Assembly: GCA_004212095.1 (NCBI GenBank)
Contig: RXIJ01000044.1
Location: 1 to 18,076 of the forward strand
Direction: 5' to 3'
Length of the DNA stretch: 18,076 nucleotides
Source: Methanosarcinales archaeon
GTDB lineage: Archaea > Halobacteriota > Methanosarcinia > Methanosarcinales > EX4572-44
Shown in pieces: positions 1 to 6,365 of the stretch; the stretch's first letter is position 1, and the number at the start of each line of letters is the position of its first letter. The translations under genes were made by a program, and so were the position numbers. The notes under the pieces were generated by a model. That model worked only from the letters and a program-made list of their open reading frames with translations. It was not told where the DNA came from and did not search any database.

Positions 1-36
1 TATTGTTTTAACCATCTCATTATATGATATTTTCAT
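1..36 (-). CDS. Possible start of a further gene, cut by the window edge
   Basis: An ATG at 36 (minus strand), 11 bases after the tldE stop, opens a frame of 12 codons that runs off the window without a stop (MKISYNEMVKTI). It could be the next gene of the lon-tldD-tldE operon. There is no well-spaced ribosome-binding site; an AGGG abuts the ATG. A second ATG lies at codon 8. The stretch is too short to name a family, so the call rests only on position and an open frame. Confidence 0.25.
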   Translation of the reverse strand, partial: MKISYNEMVKTI

Positions 37-47
37 CCCTAATAATC

Positions 48-1361
48 TTACCCGACTACTCTCACGTTATCCACGCGGATGGTTGGTGTGATGATATCTC
101 CAAGGTTTCTGATGTCGTCATCTGCGCCGCTGATATTTTTGAGAAGCTCAAAGATGTTGCCTGCTATCATCAGTGATTTTATTGGCTTATCCACGCTTCC
201 TTTATTGATGGTAAACGCGTTTCTGGCTTCTACTGAAAAATCACCGGTAATCGGGTTTGCTGTATGGGCGCCGATTAAGTTGTTTATGATCACACCCGTT
301 TTTGTCTCTGTGATAATATCTGATTTCGGGTGTTCTATGATGAAGTTTCGAGTAGATATGAATGGTGTGTGATTGTAGCTGTGTCGTACGGCATTGCCAG
401 TGCTGTTGACATTGTCCTGGTCTGCCGTATATTTATCGTACAGGTAACTGTGAAGTGTGCCGTTCTGGATAATCTTTGTTGTCTTTGAAGGGCTGCCTTC
501 ATCATCCGCGCTGGAACTGTTAAGTCCTTCTCGAAGTAAGCCATCGTCGATGATGCTGAGATGTTCACTTGCTATTTTGGTGTGCAGTTTGCCTTCGAGG
601 CTCGAGCGTTTCTTCTGAATGTTTTCTGCACTTAAGGATGGTATTAATGTGTGTTCTATCAGGTCTGATATCGCTATTGGCTGTAAAAGAATTGTTTGTG
701 TTGAAGGCTTGATTGTTACCGGGTGAAGCGATTGTTTCGATAGCCTGGCTGCCTGTTTTCCAATATCATAAAAGTTTATCTTGTTAATATGTCTTGAAAT
801 ATCAAAATCGTAAGCTGTAGAGCTTTGCCCACCTTTTTTGCTTATGGTTTCGATGTAACCACTTGTAGCAGTGGTGTGTTCAGAGACATTGACATCATTG
901 CTGTTAATTATTTGTTGGCTTGCTACTGCACAGGTAAATCCTCCTGATGTTGGGGCGGTATCAGGGATGCTTGTTGCACCACGTATTATTTCAAGGGCAT
1001 GCTCGATGCAGGTTTCAACAGTGATCTCTTCAATGTTTTTATCATATAATCCTTTTACTGATGGATAGTGTGTATGCGATGGGAGTGATTTCCATCGTGT
1101 GTCTGCTGGGCGTATTTTTGCACTCTTTACCGATAACTGCGTTGCATCAGCGATTTTTTTAGGGTTGTTGGTGCTTGCATATCCAATCGCACCATTAACG
1201 ATTGCTCGCACCCCGATTCCTTCAGCACTGCTATCTTTTGCTACCTCAATGGTATCTTTTTTCATGTCGATTGTGACACTGCGTGCTGATAAATAATATA
1301 CTTCCGCCTCGCTGGCTCCTGCTTTTTCAGTGAGCTTGAGTGCTTTTTCTATATTTAGCAT
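48..1361 (-). CDS. tldE: TldE/PmbA family protein, partner of TldD
   Basis: This is the inactive-type partner of the TldD/TldE metalloprotease pair, which degrades unfolded or modified peptides in the cytosol. The 437-residue protein aligns by eye with TldE/PmbA along its length: an N-terminal half beginning MLNIEKALKL and a C-terminal half with DDEGSPSKTTKIIQNGTLHSYLYDKYTA and a final DNVRV. It lacks the HExxxH zinc motif of TldD, as expected for TldE. I chose the ATG at 1361 because a GGAGG lies 7 bases upstream and homologous sequence begins there. A TTG at 1445 in the same frame would add 28 residues encoded by a hairpin insertion and is unlikely to be the true start. It follows tldD in the lon-tldD-tldE operon. 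Confidence 0.9.
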   Translation of the reverse strand: MLNIEKALKLTEKAGASEAEVYYLSARSVTIDMKKDTIEVAKDSSAEGIGVRAIVNGAIGYASTNNPKKIADATQLSVKSAKIRPADTRWKSLPSHTHYPSVKGLYDKNIEEITVETCIEHALEIIRGATSIPDTAPTSGGFTCAVASQQIINSNDVNVSEHTTATSGYIETISKKGGQSSTAYDFDISRHINKINFYDIGKQAARLSKQSLHPVTIKPSTQTILLQPIAISDLIEHTLIPSLSAENIQKKRSSLEGKLHTKIASEHLSIIDDGLLREGLNSSSADDEGSPSKTTKIIQNGTLHSYLYDKYTADQDNVNSTGNAVRHSYNHTPFISTRNFIIEHPKSDIITETKTGVIINNLIGAHTANPITGDFSVEARNAFTINKGSVDKPIKSLMIAGNIFELLKNISGADDDIRNLGDIITPTIRVDNVRVVG

Positions 1362-1369
1362 CCAGTGCC
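1347..1369. repeat. 23-bp direct repeat, copy at the tldE start
   Basis: These 23 bases (TTCTATATTTAGC on the plus strand, then ATCCAGTGCC) recur perfectly at 1418-1440. This copy carries the tldE start codon. The 48 bases between the two copies hold the hairpin at 1384-1404. The arrangement resembles a target duplication around a small insertion. Confidence 0.9.
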
Positions 1370-1383
1370 TCCACAAGGGAACT

Positions 1384-1404
1384 CTCGATTGCGAAGCAAT
1401 CGAG
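1384..1404. repeat. Short hairpin element between tldD and tldE (CTCGATTGC type)
   Basis: Perfect 9-bp arms CTCGATTGC and GCAATCGAG enclose GAA. The flanks AACTCT (left) and AGTGC (right) match those of the hairpin at 4829-4850, so the shared unit is longer than the stem. The element sits inside the 71-bp duplication that separates the tldD stop from the tldE start. Confidence 0.85.
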
Positions 1405-1417
1405 TGCAAGAGTTTTC

Positions 1418-1440
1418 TTCTATATTTAGCATCCAGTGCC
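1418..1440. repeat. 23-bp direct repeat, copy at the tldD end
   Basis: This is the second perfect copy of the repeat at 1347-1369. It contains the tldD stop codon. Read on the minus strand it also contains an ATGCTAA, so before the insertion tldD and tldE probably overlapped, with the tldE ATG inside the last codons of tldD. Confidence 0.9.
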
Positions 1441-2760
1441 CCCAACGAGGGTGTTTCTTACAAGTATGTGTGGTGAGCCGTCTGATACTGGGACAAACTG
1501 TCCTGCTTTACCGCACTGCCCTGACTGCATCTTAAGATCGCATCCAACGGCAGCAACATTTTTGAGTATCTCAAGGATGCTTCCTGAAAGAGACACATCT
1601 TTTAGAAGTGTTGTCAGTTCACCATTTTCAATCACATATCCTCGCTCAGCACTGAACTGAAATATGCCATCTCCGGGATTTACCTGTCCCCCACGTGAGC
1701 CAATAAGATATATGCCATTTTTTATCTCATCTTTCATTTCTTCAAAGGTGGTACTGCCGTTTTCGACGTACGTATTGCTCATGCGGATGACTGGCATTGA
1801 ATAACCCTGTGCCCTGGCATTGTGCGGCGTTCCTCCAAATTTTGAAGCACTCTCCCTGTTGTGAAGATAGCTTTTGAGCACGCCGTTTTCTATCAAAACA
1901 GTTTTGCCTGACTGTGAACCTTCGTCATCAAACGGATAGTAGCCATATTCATGCATGGATGAGTCATCGCATACTGTAACAAGCGGCGATGCAATCTGTG
2001 TATGAAGCTTGTCTTCAAGTACCGAATTTCCTTCAAGCACGTGGTCAGCCTCTGCTGCGTGTCCTACTGCTTCGTGGATAAACACGCCTGCAAGTTCGGT
2101 ATCAAGTATTACTGGCATAACCCCGCCTTTTACACTTTTTGCATGAATAAGATCTATTGCAATATCTGCCGTCTTTGATGCAATCTCGCAGGCATCATGT
2201 TTGGCAAATAGTTCAAAACCGGATATTGCAAAGCGATTATCTCGTGCTATCTGGTAATTGCCATTCTGCTTTGCAACAGCTGCAACGGTAAATCCGATTC
2301 GCGGCAGCGTATAGCTTGCCTTAATCCCTTCCGAACTTATGTATTCTACAGTAACTTCTGATTCCATATAGGAGGTACTCACGCTTGTAATACCTGGTTT
2401 TTGTGCTGCTTTTGCTATCTCTTTTACAAGCTTGAGTTTCTCTTCAAGATCAATGTCTTTAAAATTTTCTTTAACTGCAGGGAGCCTTTTTATTTCCGGT
2501 TGGTTGGCCATCACCATTTCAACCTTTTCTCTTGGTGTTTTCCGGTTGGTTGATAGAGCAATCTCAGTTGCTGTTGATAATGCCCTCCCGATATGTTCAA
2601 TGTTTTCAGTAGTCGCAATCCCCCAGCTTCCGTTTATTAATGCACGGATGCTTGCGCCTGTAATAAAGTTGTTTGCAGTCTCTTTAATCTCATTGTTATC
2701 AAATACGATCGAAGACGCCGTTACCTCAACAGTTCTAATGTCATAGAAATCCGGTTTCAT
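1426..2760 (-). CDS. tldD: TldD metalloprotease
   Basis: This is the zinc-dependent catalytic subunit of the TldD/TldE protease. The 444-residue protein has the diagnostic HExxxH motif as HEAVGH at residues 229-234, followed by AEADH, and the family's conserved late cysteine in GQCGKAGQ (Cys416). The conserved stretches DDEGSQSGKTVLIENGVLKSYL and SRGGQVNPGDG are also present. The ATG at 2760 starts 3 bases after the lonB stop with a GGTG upstream, so the two genes are almost certainly co-transcribed. Its stop lies in a 23-bp repeat that is duplicated at the tldE start. Length is close to that of archaeal TldD proteins, and no damage is visible. Confidence 0.95.
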   Translation of the reverse strand: MKPDFYDIRTVEVTASSIVFDNNEIKETANNFITGASIRALINGSWGIATTENIEHIGRALSTATEIALSTNRKTPREKVEMVMANQPEIKRLPAVKENFKDIDLEEKLKLVKEIAKAAQKPGITSVSTSYMESEVTVEYISSEGIKASYTLPRIGFTVAAVAKQNGNYQIARDNRFAISGFELFAKHDACEIASKTADIAIDLIHAKSVKGGVMPVILDTELAGVFIHEAVGHAAEADHVLEGNSVLEDKLHTQIASPLVTVCDDSSMHEYGYYPFDDEGSQSGKTVLIENGVLKSYLHNRESASKFGGTPHNARAQGYSMPVIRMSNTYVENGSTTFEEMKDEIKNGIYLIGSRGGQVNPGDGIFQFSAERGYVIENGELTTLLKDVSLSGSILEILKNVAAVGCDLKMQSGQCGKAGQFVPVSDGSPHILVRNTLVGGTGC

Positions 2761-2763
2761 CCA

Positions 2764-4689
2764 TTACACCTTTTGTGGTGTGGGTGTGCCTGGCATCTCC
2801 ACACTGATTGTCTTTGCAGCAAGTTTTTTTAGGGTATCAATGAAGCCTTGCTTTTTTGTACCTACGAGACTGTTCTCAAGTACTTCACTAATGGTTGAGA
2901 CCGGGATTATCTTGATTTTATTCTTGTATTCCCTTTCGATCAGAACATCTCCAAGATTCATTCTCGGGATAATGACTTTTTTAAGTCCTGCTTCTGCCGC
3001 TGCCTCTATCTTGTATGTGACACCACCAACTGGTAACACGTCTCCACGCACTGATAGCGAGCCTGTCATTGCTACGGTCTGGTCTACCGGTATTCCCTCT
3101 ACTGCTGAAATAATGGCAGTGGCTATTGATATGCTTGCCGAATCACCTTCGACACCTTCATAAGTTCCAACGAACTGCACGTGTATGTCCATCTTTGTGA
3201 TGTCGCGTCCTGTTATTTTTTTTATGAATGCTGATACGTTTTGAACAGCTTCTCGTGCGATTACTTTGAGTCTCCCGGTTGCAATCAGGTGACCTTCTGA
3301 TTTGGACATTGTAGGAGTAACTTCCGCCATGATCGGAAGCACGATGCCTGAATCCTCTCCCATTACTGCAAGCCCATTAACTCTTCCGATAGATACGCCA
3401 GAGCTTTCAAACATCTGATAGTCCTTTCTTCGCTCAAGGTATTTGTGGGCTAACTGCTGTTCTACCGAGCGCGCAATATGTTTTCCTTGTAACACATGTT
3501 CAACGGTTGTAAGTTCTGCATCTTCACCGCGAGCTATATCTCCTGCTACACGAATAAGCCCACCAAGATCACGAAGTTTTAATGTAAGGTGTCCTTTTCT
3601 ACCAGCTCTGCGACTCGCTTCACGTATAATCTCTTCAACAGCGTCGCCTGAGAAATGTGGTATCTTGCCATCCTGCACGACTTCCTGTGCTACAAATTGC
3701 ATGAGTCTTTTTCGATTTTCAGCAGTATCCGGCATGATATCGTTCATATATACTTCATAGCCATATCCTTTGATTCGTGAGCGAAGAGCCGGGTGCATGC
3801 CTTGCAGCGCGTCCAGGTTGCCTGCTGATACCATAATAAAATCACATGGTACCGGGTCTGTTTTGACCATGGCACCTGAACTTCTCTCTGATTGCCCTGT
3901 AATTGCAAACTCCTTCTCCTGAAGAGCAGTAAGAAGGTTTTGCTGGGATTCAATCCGCAGGGTATTAATCTCATCAATGAACAGCACCCCACGGTGTGCT
4001 TTATGTATTGCACCAGCTTCTACTCTGTCGTGGCTTGGAGTTTCAAGCCCTCCTGACTGAAAAGGATCGTGACGTACATCACCAAGCAGTGCACCTGCAT
4101 GTGTCCCGGTTGCATCGATATATGGTGCAGTCTCTTTATCTGCATTGGATACAAGGAGCTTTGGTATCATTGCCTCTTCCTTGGGCATGAACTGGCGCAT
4201 CAACATAGCAATGAGCACTGCTGCGATAATACCCCAGAGCAGCATTCCAGTATAAAAAGAATAACCTATAATTCCAAAGACTAAAATCATTACGAACATG
4301 TTTCGGGCTTGACCACGTTTTCGTGCTTCAACTCGATGAGCCCCTACAATTTCCTTGCCTTTGCCTCCAGGGACTACCCTGGTCTTTGGGTTATTAGAAT
4401 CCTCAGTGTTGTGGTAAACTAATACATCCTGTAGTTCTTCCTTTGGCAAAAGTTCTGCCAGTGCCTTTGCAAGCATTGATTTACCAGTGCCTGGTGTTCC
4501 AAGCATCATCACATGCCGCCTCTGGTTTGCAGCCTTTTTAACAACCTCAACTGCATGTTCCTGACCAATTACATGGTCTATGAGTTTCTCCGGAACCTTA
4601 ATATCACTCGTGGATGTAAATTCCATTTCTTCGGAAATTTCTTCTTTCGTATTATCTTCCATAATTTCTTCTTTCGTATTATCTTCCAT
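2764..4689 (-). CDS. lonB: Membrane-bound archaeal Lon protease (LonB)
   Basis: This is an ATP-dependent serine protease of the archaeal LonB type, anchored to the cytoplasmic membrane with both domains facing the cytosol. Numbered from the ATG at 4689 (641 residues), it shows Walker A GTPGTGKS at 64-71, two membrane segments at about 131-147 and 149-165 inserted in the AAA+ domain, Walker B GVLFIDEI near 234-241, and the Ser-Lys dyad Ser517 (GDSAS) and Lys560 (TYKIEAA). The 43-residue dyad spacing matches other Lon proteases. A longer frame to 4746 is open, but it would run through the TATA box. The first nine codons (MEDNTKEEI) are duplicated in tandem, so the ATG at 4662 is an alternative start. 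It heads an operon with tldD and tldE. Confidence 0.95.
   Translation of the reverse strand: MEDNTKEEIMEDNTKEEISEEMEFTSTSDIKVPEKLIDHVIGQEHAVEVVKKAANQRRHVMMLGTPGTGKSMLAKALAELLPKEELQDVLVYHNTEDSNNPKTRVVPGGKGKEIVGAHRVEARKRGQARNMFVMILVFGIIGYSFYTGMLLWGIIAAVLIAMLMRQFMPKEEAMIPKLLVSNADKETAPYIDATGTHAGALLGDVRHDPFQSGGLETPSHDRVEAGAIHKAHRGVLFIDEINTLRIESQQNLLTALQEKEFAITGQSERSSGAMVKTDPVPCDFIMVSAGNLDALQGMHPALRSRIKGYGYEVYMNDIMPDTAENRKRLMQFVAQEVVQDGKIPHFSGDAVEEIIREASRRAGRKGHLTLKLRDLGGLIRVAGDIARGEDAELTTVEHVLQGKHIARSVEQQLAHKYLERRKDYQMFESSGVSIGRVNGLAVMGEDSGIVLPIMAEVTPTMSKSEGHLIATGRLKVIAREAVQNVSAFIKKITGRDITKMDIHVQFVGTYEGVEGDSASISIATAIISAVEGIPVDQTVAMTGSLSVRGDVLPVGGVTYKIEAAAEAGLKKVIIPRMNLGDVLIEREYKNKIKIIPVSTISEVLENSLVGTKKQGFIDTLKKLAAKTISVEMPGTPTPQKV
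4636..4689 (-). repeat. 27-bp perfect tandem duplication at the lonB start
   Basis: Codons 1-9 (MEDNTKEEI) are repeated exactly as codons 10-18, at DNA as well as protein level (4663-4689 and 4636-4662). Both copies begin with ATG, which gives two possible start codons 27 bases apart. DNA identity suggests a recent slippage event. Confidence 0.9.
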
Positions 4690-4707
4690 AATTATCACAG
4701 ACAACAG

Positions 4708-4720
4708 GATATATAAAATA
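4708..4720 (-). promoter_or_regulatory. TATA box of the lonB-tldD-tldE operon
   Basis: Read on the minus strand this is TATTTTATATATCC-like. Its centre (about 4714) lies 25-26 bases before the ATG at 4689, the spacing expected between an archaeal TATA box and the transcription start. The message would therefore be leaderless from the first ATG, or have a 27-base leader if the second ATG (4662) is used. Confidence 0.6.
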
Positions 4721-4798
4721 GTAAAATGAATGATTGATGTAGACAATTGATTAAGTATGATTTAAAGATATCGTATGTCTTGTTCTATCGTATGTGTT

Positions 4799-4819
4799 CT
4801 GCACAACTTCGTTGTGCAG
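4799..4819. repeat. Short hairpin element (CTGCACAAC type) downstream of the DUF166 gene
   Basis: Perfect 9-bp arms CTGCACAAC and GTTGTGCAG enclose TTC. The sequence is identical to the copies at 16887-16907 and 16946-16966. It is followed 9 bases later by a hairpin of the other sequence type. Confidence 0.9.
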
Positions 4820-4828
4820 AAAACAACT

Positions 4829-4850
4829 CTTGATTGCGCTAGCAATCAAG
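4829..4850. repeat. Short hairpin element (CTTGATTGC type) spanning the DUF166 stop codon
   Basis: Arms CTTGATTGC and GCAATCAAG enclose GCTA. Flanks AACTC and GTGC match those at 1384-1404. The DUF166 gene enters the element and stops in its loop (4839-4841), so its last codons come from the element. Confidence 0.85.
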
Positions 4851-5498
4851 TGCCTTTTCCACTGCTTCTTTATGAATTCTCGCTGATGTGTGTATGCCAT
4901 CCTTTGTGCCTCGCACTGCCCTGCAGGGATAATGCTGTATGGCTAAGCCTATTGCAGATGGTGCTTCCTTTTCTTTTAGTCCTATAATTTCCTCTGCCCC
5001 GTAAAGTGTGCTTCCACAGGGTGCACAGCGGAGCACTTTAACATTTTTAATAAGTCCATTTTCTGTTGTAATGTCAAGCTCTGGCTTTCCAATGTATGCT
5101 GTAAACTCGTTTATTACCTCACTTTCACCAGGCTCAATACTGCAGCACACATCTTCAATTCGAAGATCAACGTTGTATTTTTTTGCAATTCTACGATCGT
5201 GCGTCACATCACATCTAAAAGCTGCCGCTGGTATAATAATAGCTTTTACCCCACTAATGGCGGCAAGGTCAACGATTGCTGAGGTTATATCCGGGTGAAG
5301 AGAATAAGTAATTAATAGGTCGCAGTTGAAGATGTCACGTTTTTCAAGTTCGTCTACTATTTGCCCGGCATCTTCGATAAAATCAGGAAGTATTTCTGGC
5401 ACCTCTGCGGTTTTGATTGTAAATGGAGTTATGGTACTAAGAGTTTTGATTAACCGCCCTCCATATTTTCCACGCTGTATGACACTTACTGTAAGCAT
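4839..5498 (-). CDS. DUF166 family protein
   Basis: This 219-residue cytosolic protein belongs by its pattern to the archaeal DUF166 family, which is sometimes labelled thymidylate synthase-like without proof. Visible features are paired cysteines CC at 118-119, a CAPCGST motif at 158-164 and HYPCRA around Cys192, which together could bind a metal or an iron-sulfur cluster. Residues 59-104 have an alpha/beta look (CDLLITYSLHPDIT, VKAIIIPAAAFRCD). The C-terminus ALDC and the stop are encoded by a dispersed hairpin, so the original end may have been different. It lies 97 bases downstream of trm56 on the same strand. Substrate and reaction are unknown; the family assignment is from memory of the motifs. 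Confidence 0.75.
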   Translation of the reverse strand: MLTVSVIQRGKYGGRLIKTLSTITPFTIKTAEVPEILPDFIEDAGQIVDELEKRDIFNCDLLITYSLHPDITSAIVDLAAISGVKAIIIPAAAFRCDVTHDRRIAKKYNVDLRIEDVCCSIEPGESEVINEFTAYIGKPELDITTENGLIKNVKVLRCAPCGSTLYGAEEIIGLKEKEAPSAIGLAIQHYPCRAVRGTKDGIHTSARIHKEAVEKALDC

Positions 5499-5532
5499 TT
5501 GTGTGTGTTTCCCTTCTTGATTGTTTCTCGCA

Positions 5533-5554
5533 CTTGATTACTAATGCAATTGAG
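5533..5554. repeat. Degenerate hairpin element (CTTGATTAC type)
   Basis: Left arm CTTGATTAC and right arm GCAATTGAG pair with several mismatches or wobbles around TAAT. On the minus strand the flanks ACTC and GTGC match the intact elements, so this looks like an older copy in reverse orientation. Confidence 0.6.
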
Positions 5555-5562
5555 TATTATTT

Positions 5563-5583
5563 CTGCACAACGAATTTGTGTAG
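5563..5583. repeat. Degenerate hairpin element (CTGCACAAC type)
   Basis: The 21-base stretch begins CTGCACAA and ends TTGTGTAG, one change from a perfect palindrome, with a slightly longer loop. It sits 8 bases from the degenerate copy of the other type, in the gap between trm56 and the DUF166 gene. Confidence 0.65.
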
Positions 5584-5595
5584 TGCTTGCGCAAT

Positions 5596-6126
5596 CTAAT
5601 CTTTTATTACCTTTTTCCCATGCGCCTGTGGTATTATCTTACATTTACCACCTAAATAGTTGTGTGTGAATGGATCCATTCCCTGTTTTATATTAAGCCT
5701 GTCAAGAAATATTGCAAGGGCTGCTATTTCCGAATGCGGCTGGTTGCCAACTGCAACATTTAAGTCTGCAATCCGGTACAGTTCTGATGGCACCTTTTCC
5801 GCACCAACTATTATCAACAGTTTATCATCTGTGCGTATCTGAGGCAGTGCCTCCTGTATGCTAACGCCGTACATGGTCAGGTGTATAATTTTTCCACCGT
5901 CATTCTTCCATTGTACTACTCTTTTTCTCCAGTCAATATTGTTATGTACAGTGAAGTTTCCACCCCAGCAGTCTGTTACTTTTTCGATGCTCTCTTTCAC
6001 ATGTTTATCGCTTCCGGTAAGAAGCATGCTATCTGCTCCAAGAGCTCTTGCTGTAAGTCCTACGTGTGTAGTTACCCGTGCATCGCGCCATTGTCTGTGC
6101 CCGATTCGAAGGATTGTGATATTCAT
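5596..6126 (-). CDS. trm56: tRNA (cytidine-56-2'-O)-methyltransferase Trm56
   Basis: This archaeal SPOUT-class enzyme methylates the ribose of C56 in the T-loop of tRNAs, using S-adenosylmethionine. The 176-residue protein opens with the family's MNITILRIGHRQWRDARVTT and THVGLTARALGAD. It carries the knotted C-terminal part LLIIVGAEKVP and ADLNVAVGNQPHSEIAALAIFLDR. I placed the start at the ATG at 6126, where the family similarity begins and a purine-rich leader precedes it; an alternative start at 6156 would add ten non-conserved residues. It has its own TATA box and appears to lead the leftward DUF166 transcript. Confidence 0.92.
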   Translation of the reverse strand: MNITILRIGHRQWRDARVTTHVGLTARALGADSMLLTGSDKHVKESIEKVTDCWGGNFTVHNNIDWRKRVVQWKNDGGKIIHLTMYGVSIQEALPQIRTDDKLLIIVGAEKVPSELYRIADLNVAVGNQPHSEIAALAIFLDRLNIKQGMDPFTHNYLGGKCKIIPQAHGKKVIKD

Positions 6127-6170
6127 GATTTCTTTTCTTTTTAGTTGTCTGTACACTAAACTGTATCTGT

Positions 6171-6185
6171 TTTTTTATAACTTTC
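6171..6185 (-). promoter_or_regulatory. TATA/BRE of trm56
   Basis: On the minus strand the sequence reads GAAAG-TTATAAAAAA, a purine-rich BRE followed by a TATA box. It lies about 45 bases before the ATG at 6126, which predicts a leader of roughly 20 bases. Confidence 0.55.
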
Positions 6186-6261
6186 CCTTCACAGGTATGC
6201 ACTTTTACCGCCAGGATCTCCCTCTGTGGTTTATGCTGTAAAAATTAATAGAAATAGATAC

Positions 6262-6271
6262 GTTTTTAAAT
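6262..6271 (+). promoter_or_regulatory. Possible TATA box of hemA
   Basis: GTTTTTAAAT lies about 95 bases upstream of the hemA ATG. If used, transcription would start near 6292, inside the inverted repeat at 6272-6299, and leave a leader of about 75 bases. It is a weak match to the archaeal consensus. Confidence 0.35.
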
Positions 6272-6299
6272 GTATAGGAAAGTACAAACTTTCCTGTAC
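6272..6299 (+). promoter_or_regulatory. 12-bp inverted repeat upstream of hemA
   Basis: Arms GTATAGGAAAGT and ACTTTCCTGTAC pair over 12 positions with one G-T wobble around ACAA; the inner 8 bp are perfect. It lies at the predicted hemA transcription start, so it could be an operator or a leader hairpin. Confidence 0.5.
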
Positions 6300-6301
6300 T
6301 G

Positions 6302-6329
6302 TTACTTAACACGAACAATAGTTAAGTGA
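6302..6329 (+). promoter_or_regulatory. Second inverted repeat in the hemA leader
   Basis: Arms TTACTTAAC and GTTAAGTGA pair at 8 of 9 positions around a 10-base spacer. It follows the first inverted repeat by two bases, 37 bases before the hemA ATG. The wide spacing suits a protein-binding site better than a tight hairpin. No ligand is known. Confidence 0.4.
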
Positions 6330-6365
6330 TTAGTCTGAAAATCAATCCATCGAAGCTCTGAGATT

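Larger units (their letters stand above)
6127..6365. other. Divergent promoter gap between trm56 and hemA
   Basis: This 239-base gap holds the trm56 TATA box, a weak hemA TATA-like box and two inverted repeats described separately. No small gene or RNA is recognised in it. Confidence 0.6.

Noticed and set aside
1362..1445. Longer tldE start (TTG at 1445)
   Set aside because: The added residues are encoded by the duplicated segment and hairpin; GGAGG is placed correctly for the ATG at 1361.
4799..4850. Hairpins as intrinsic terminators
   Set aside because: No T-run follows on either strand, archaeal termination does not need hairpins, and other copies lie at gene starts.
5858..6241. 127-codon plus-strand frame across trm56
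   Set aside because: Antisense to a clear gene and crosses the trm56 promoter.
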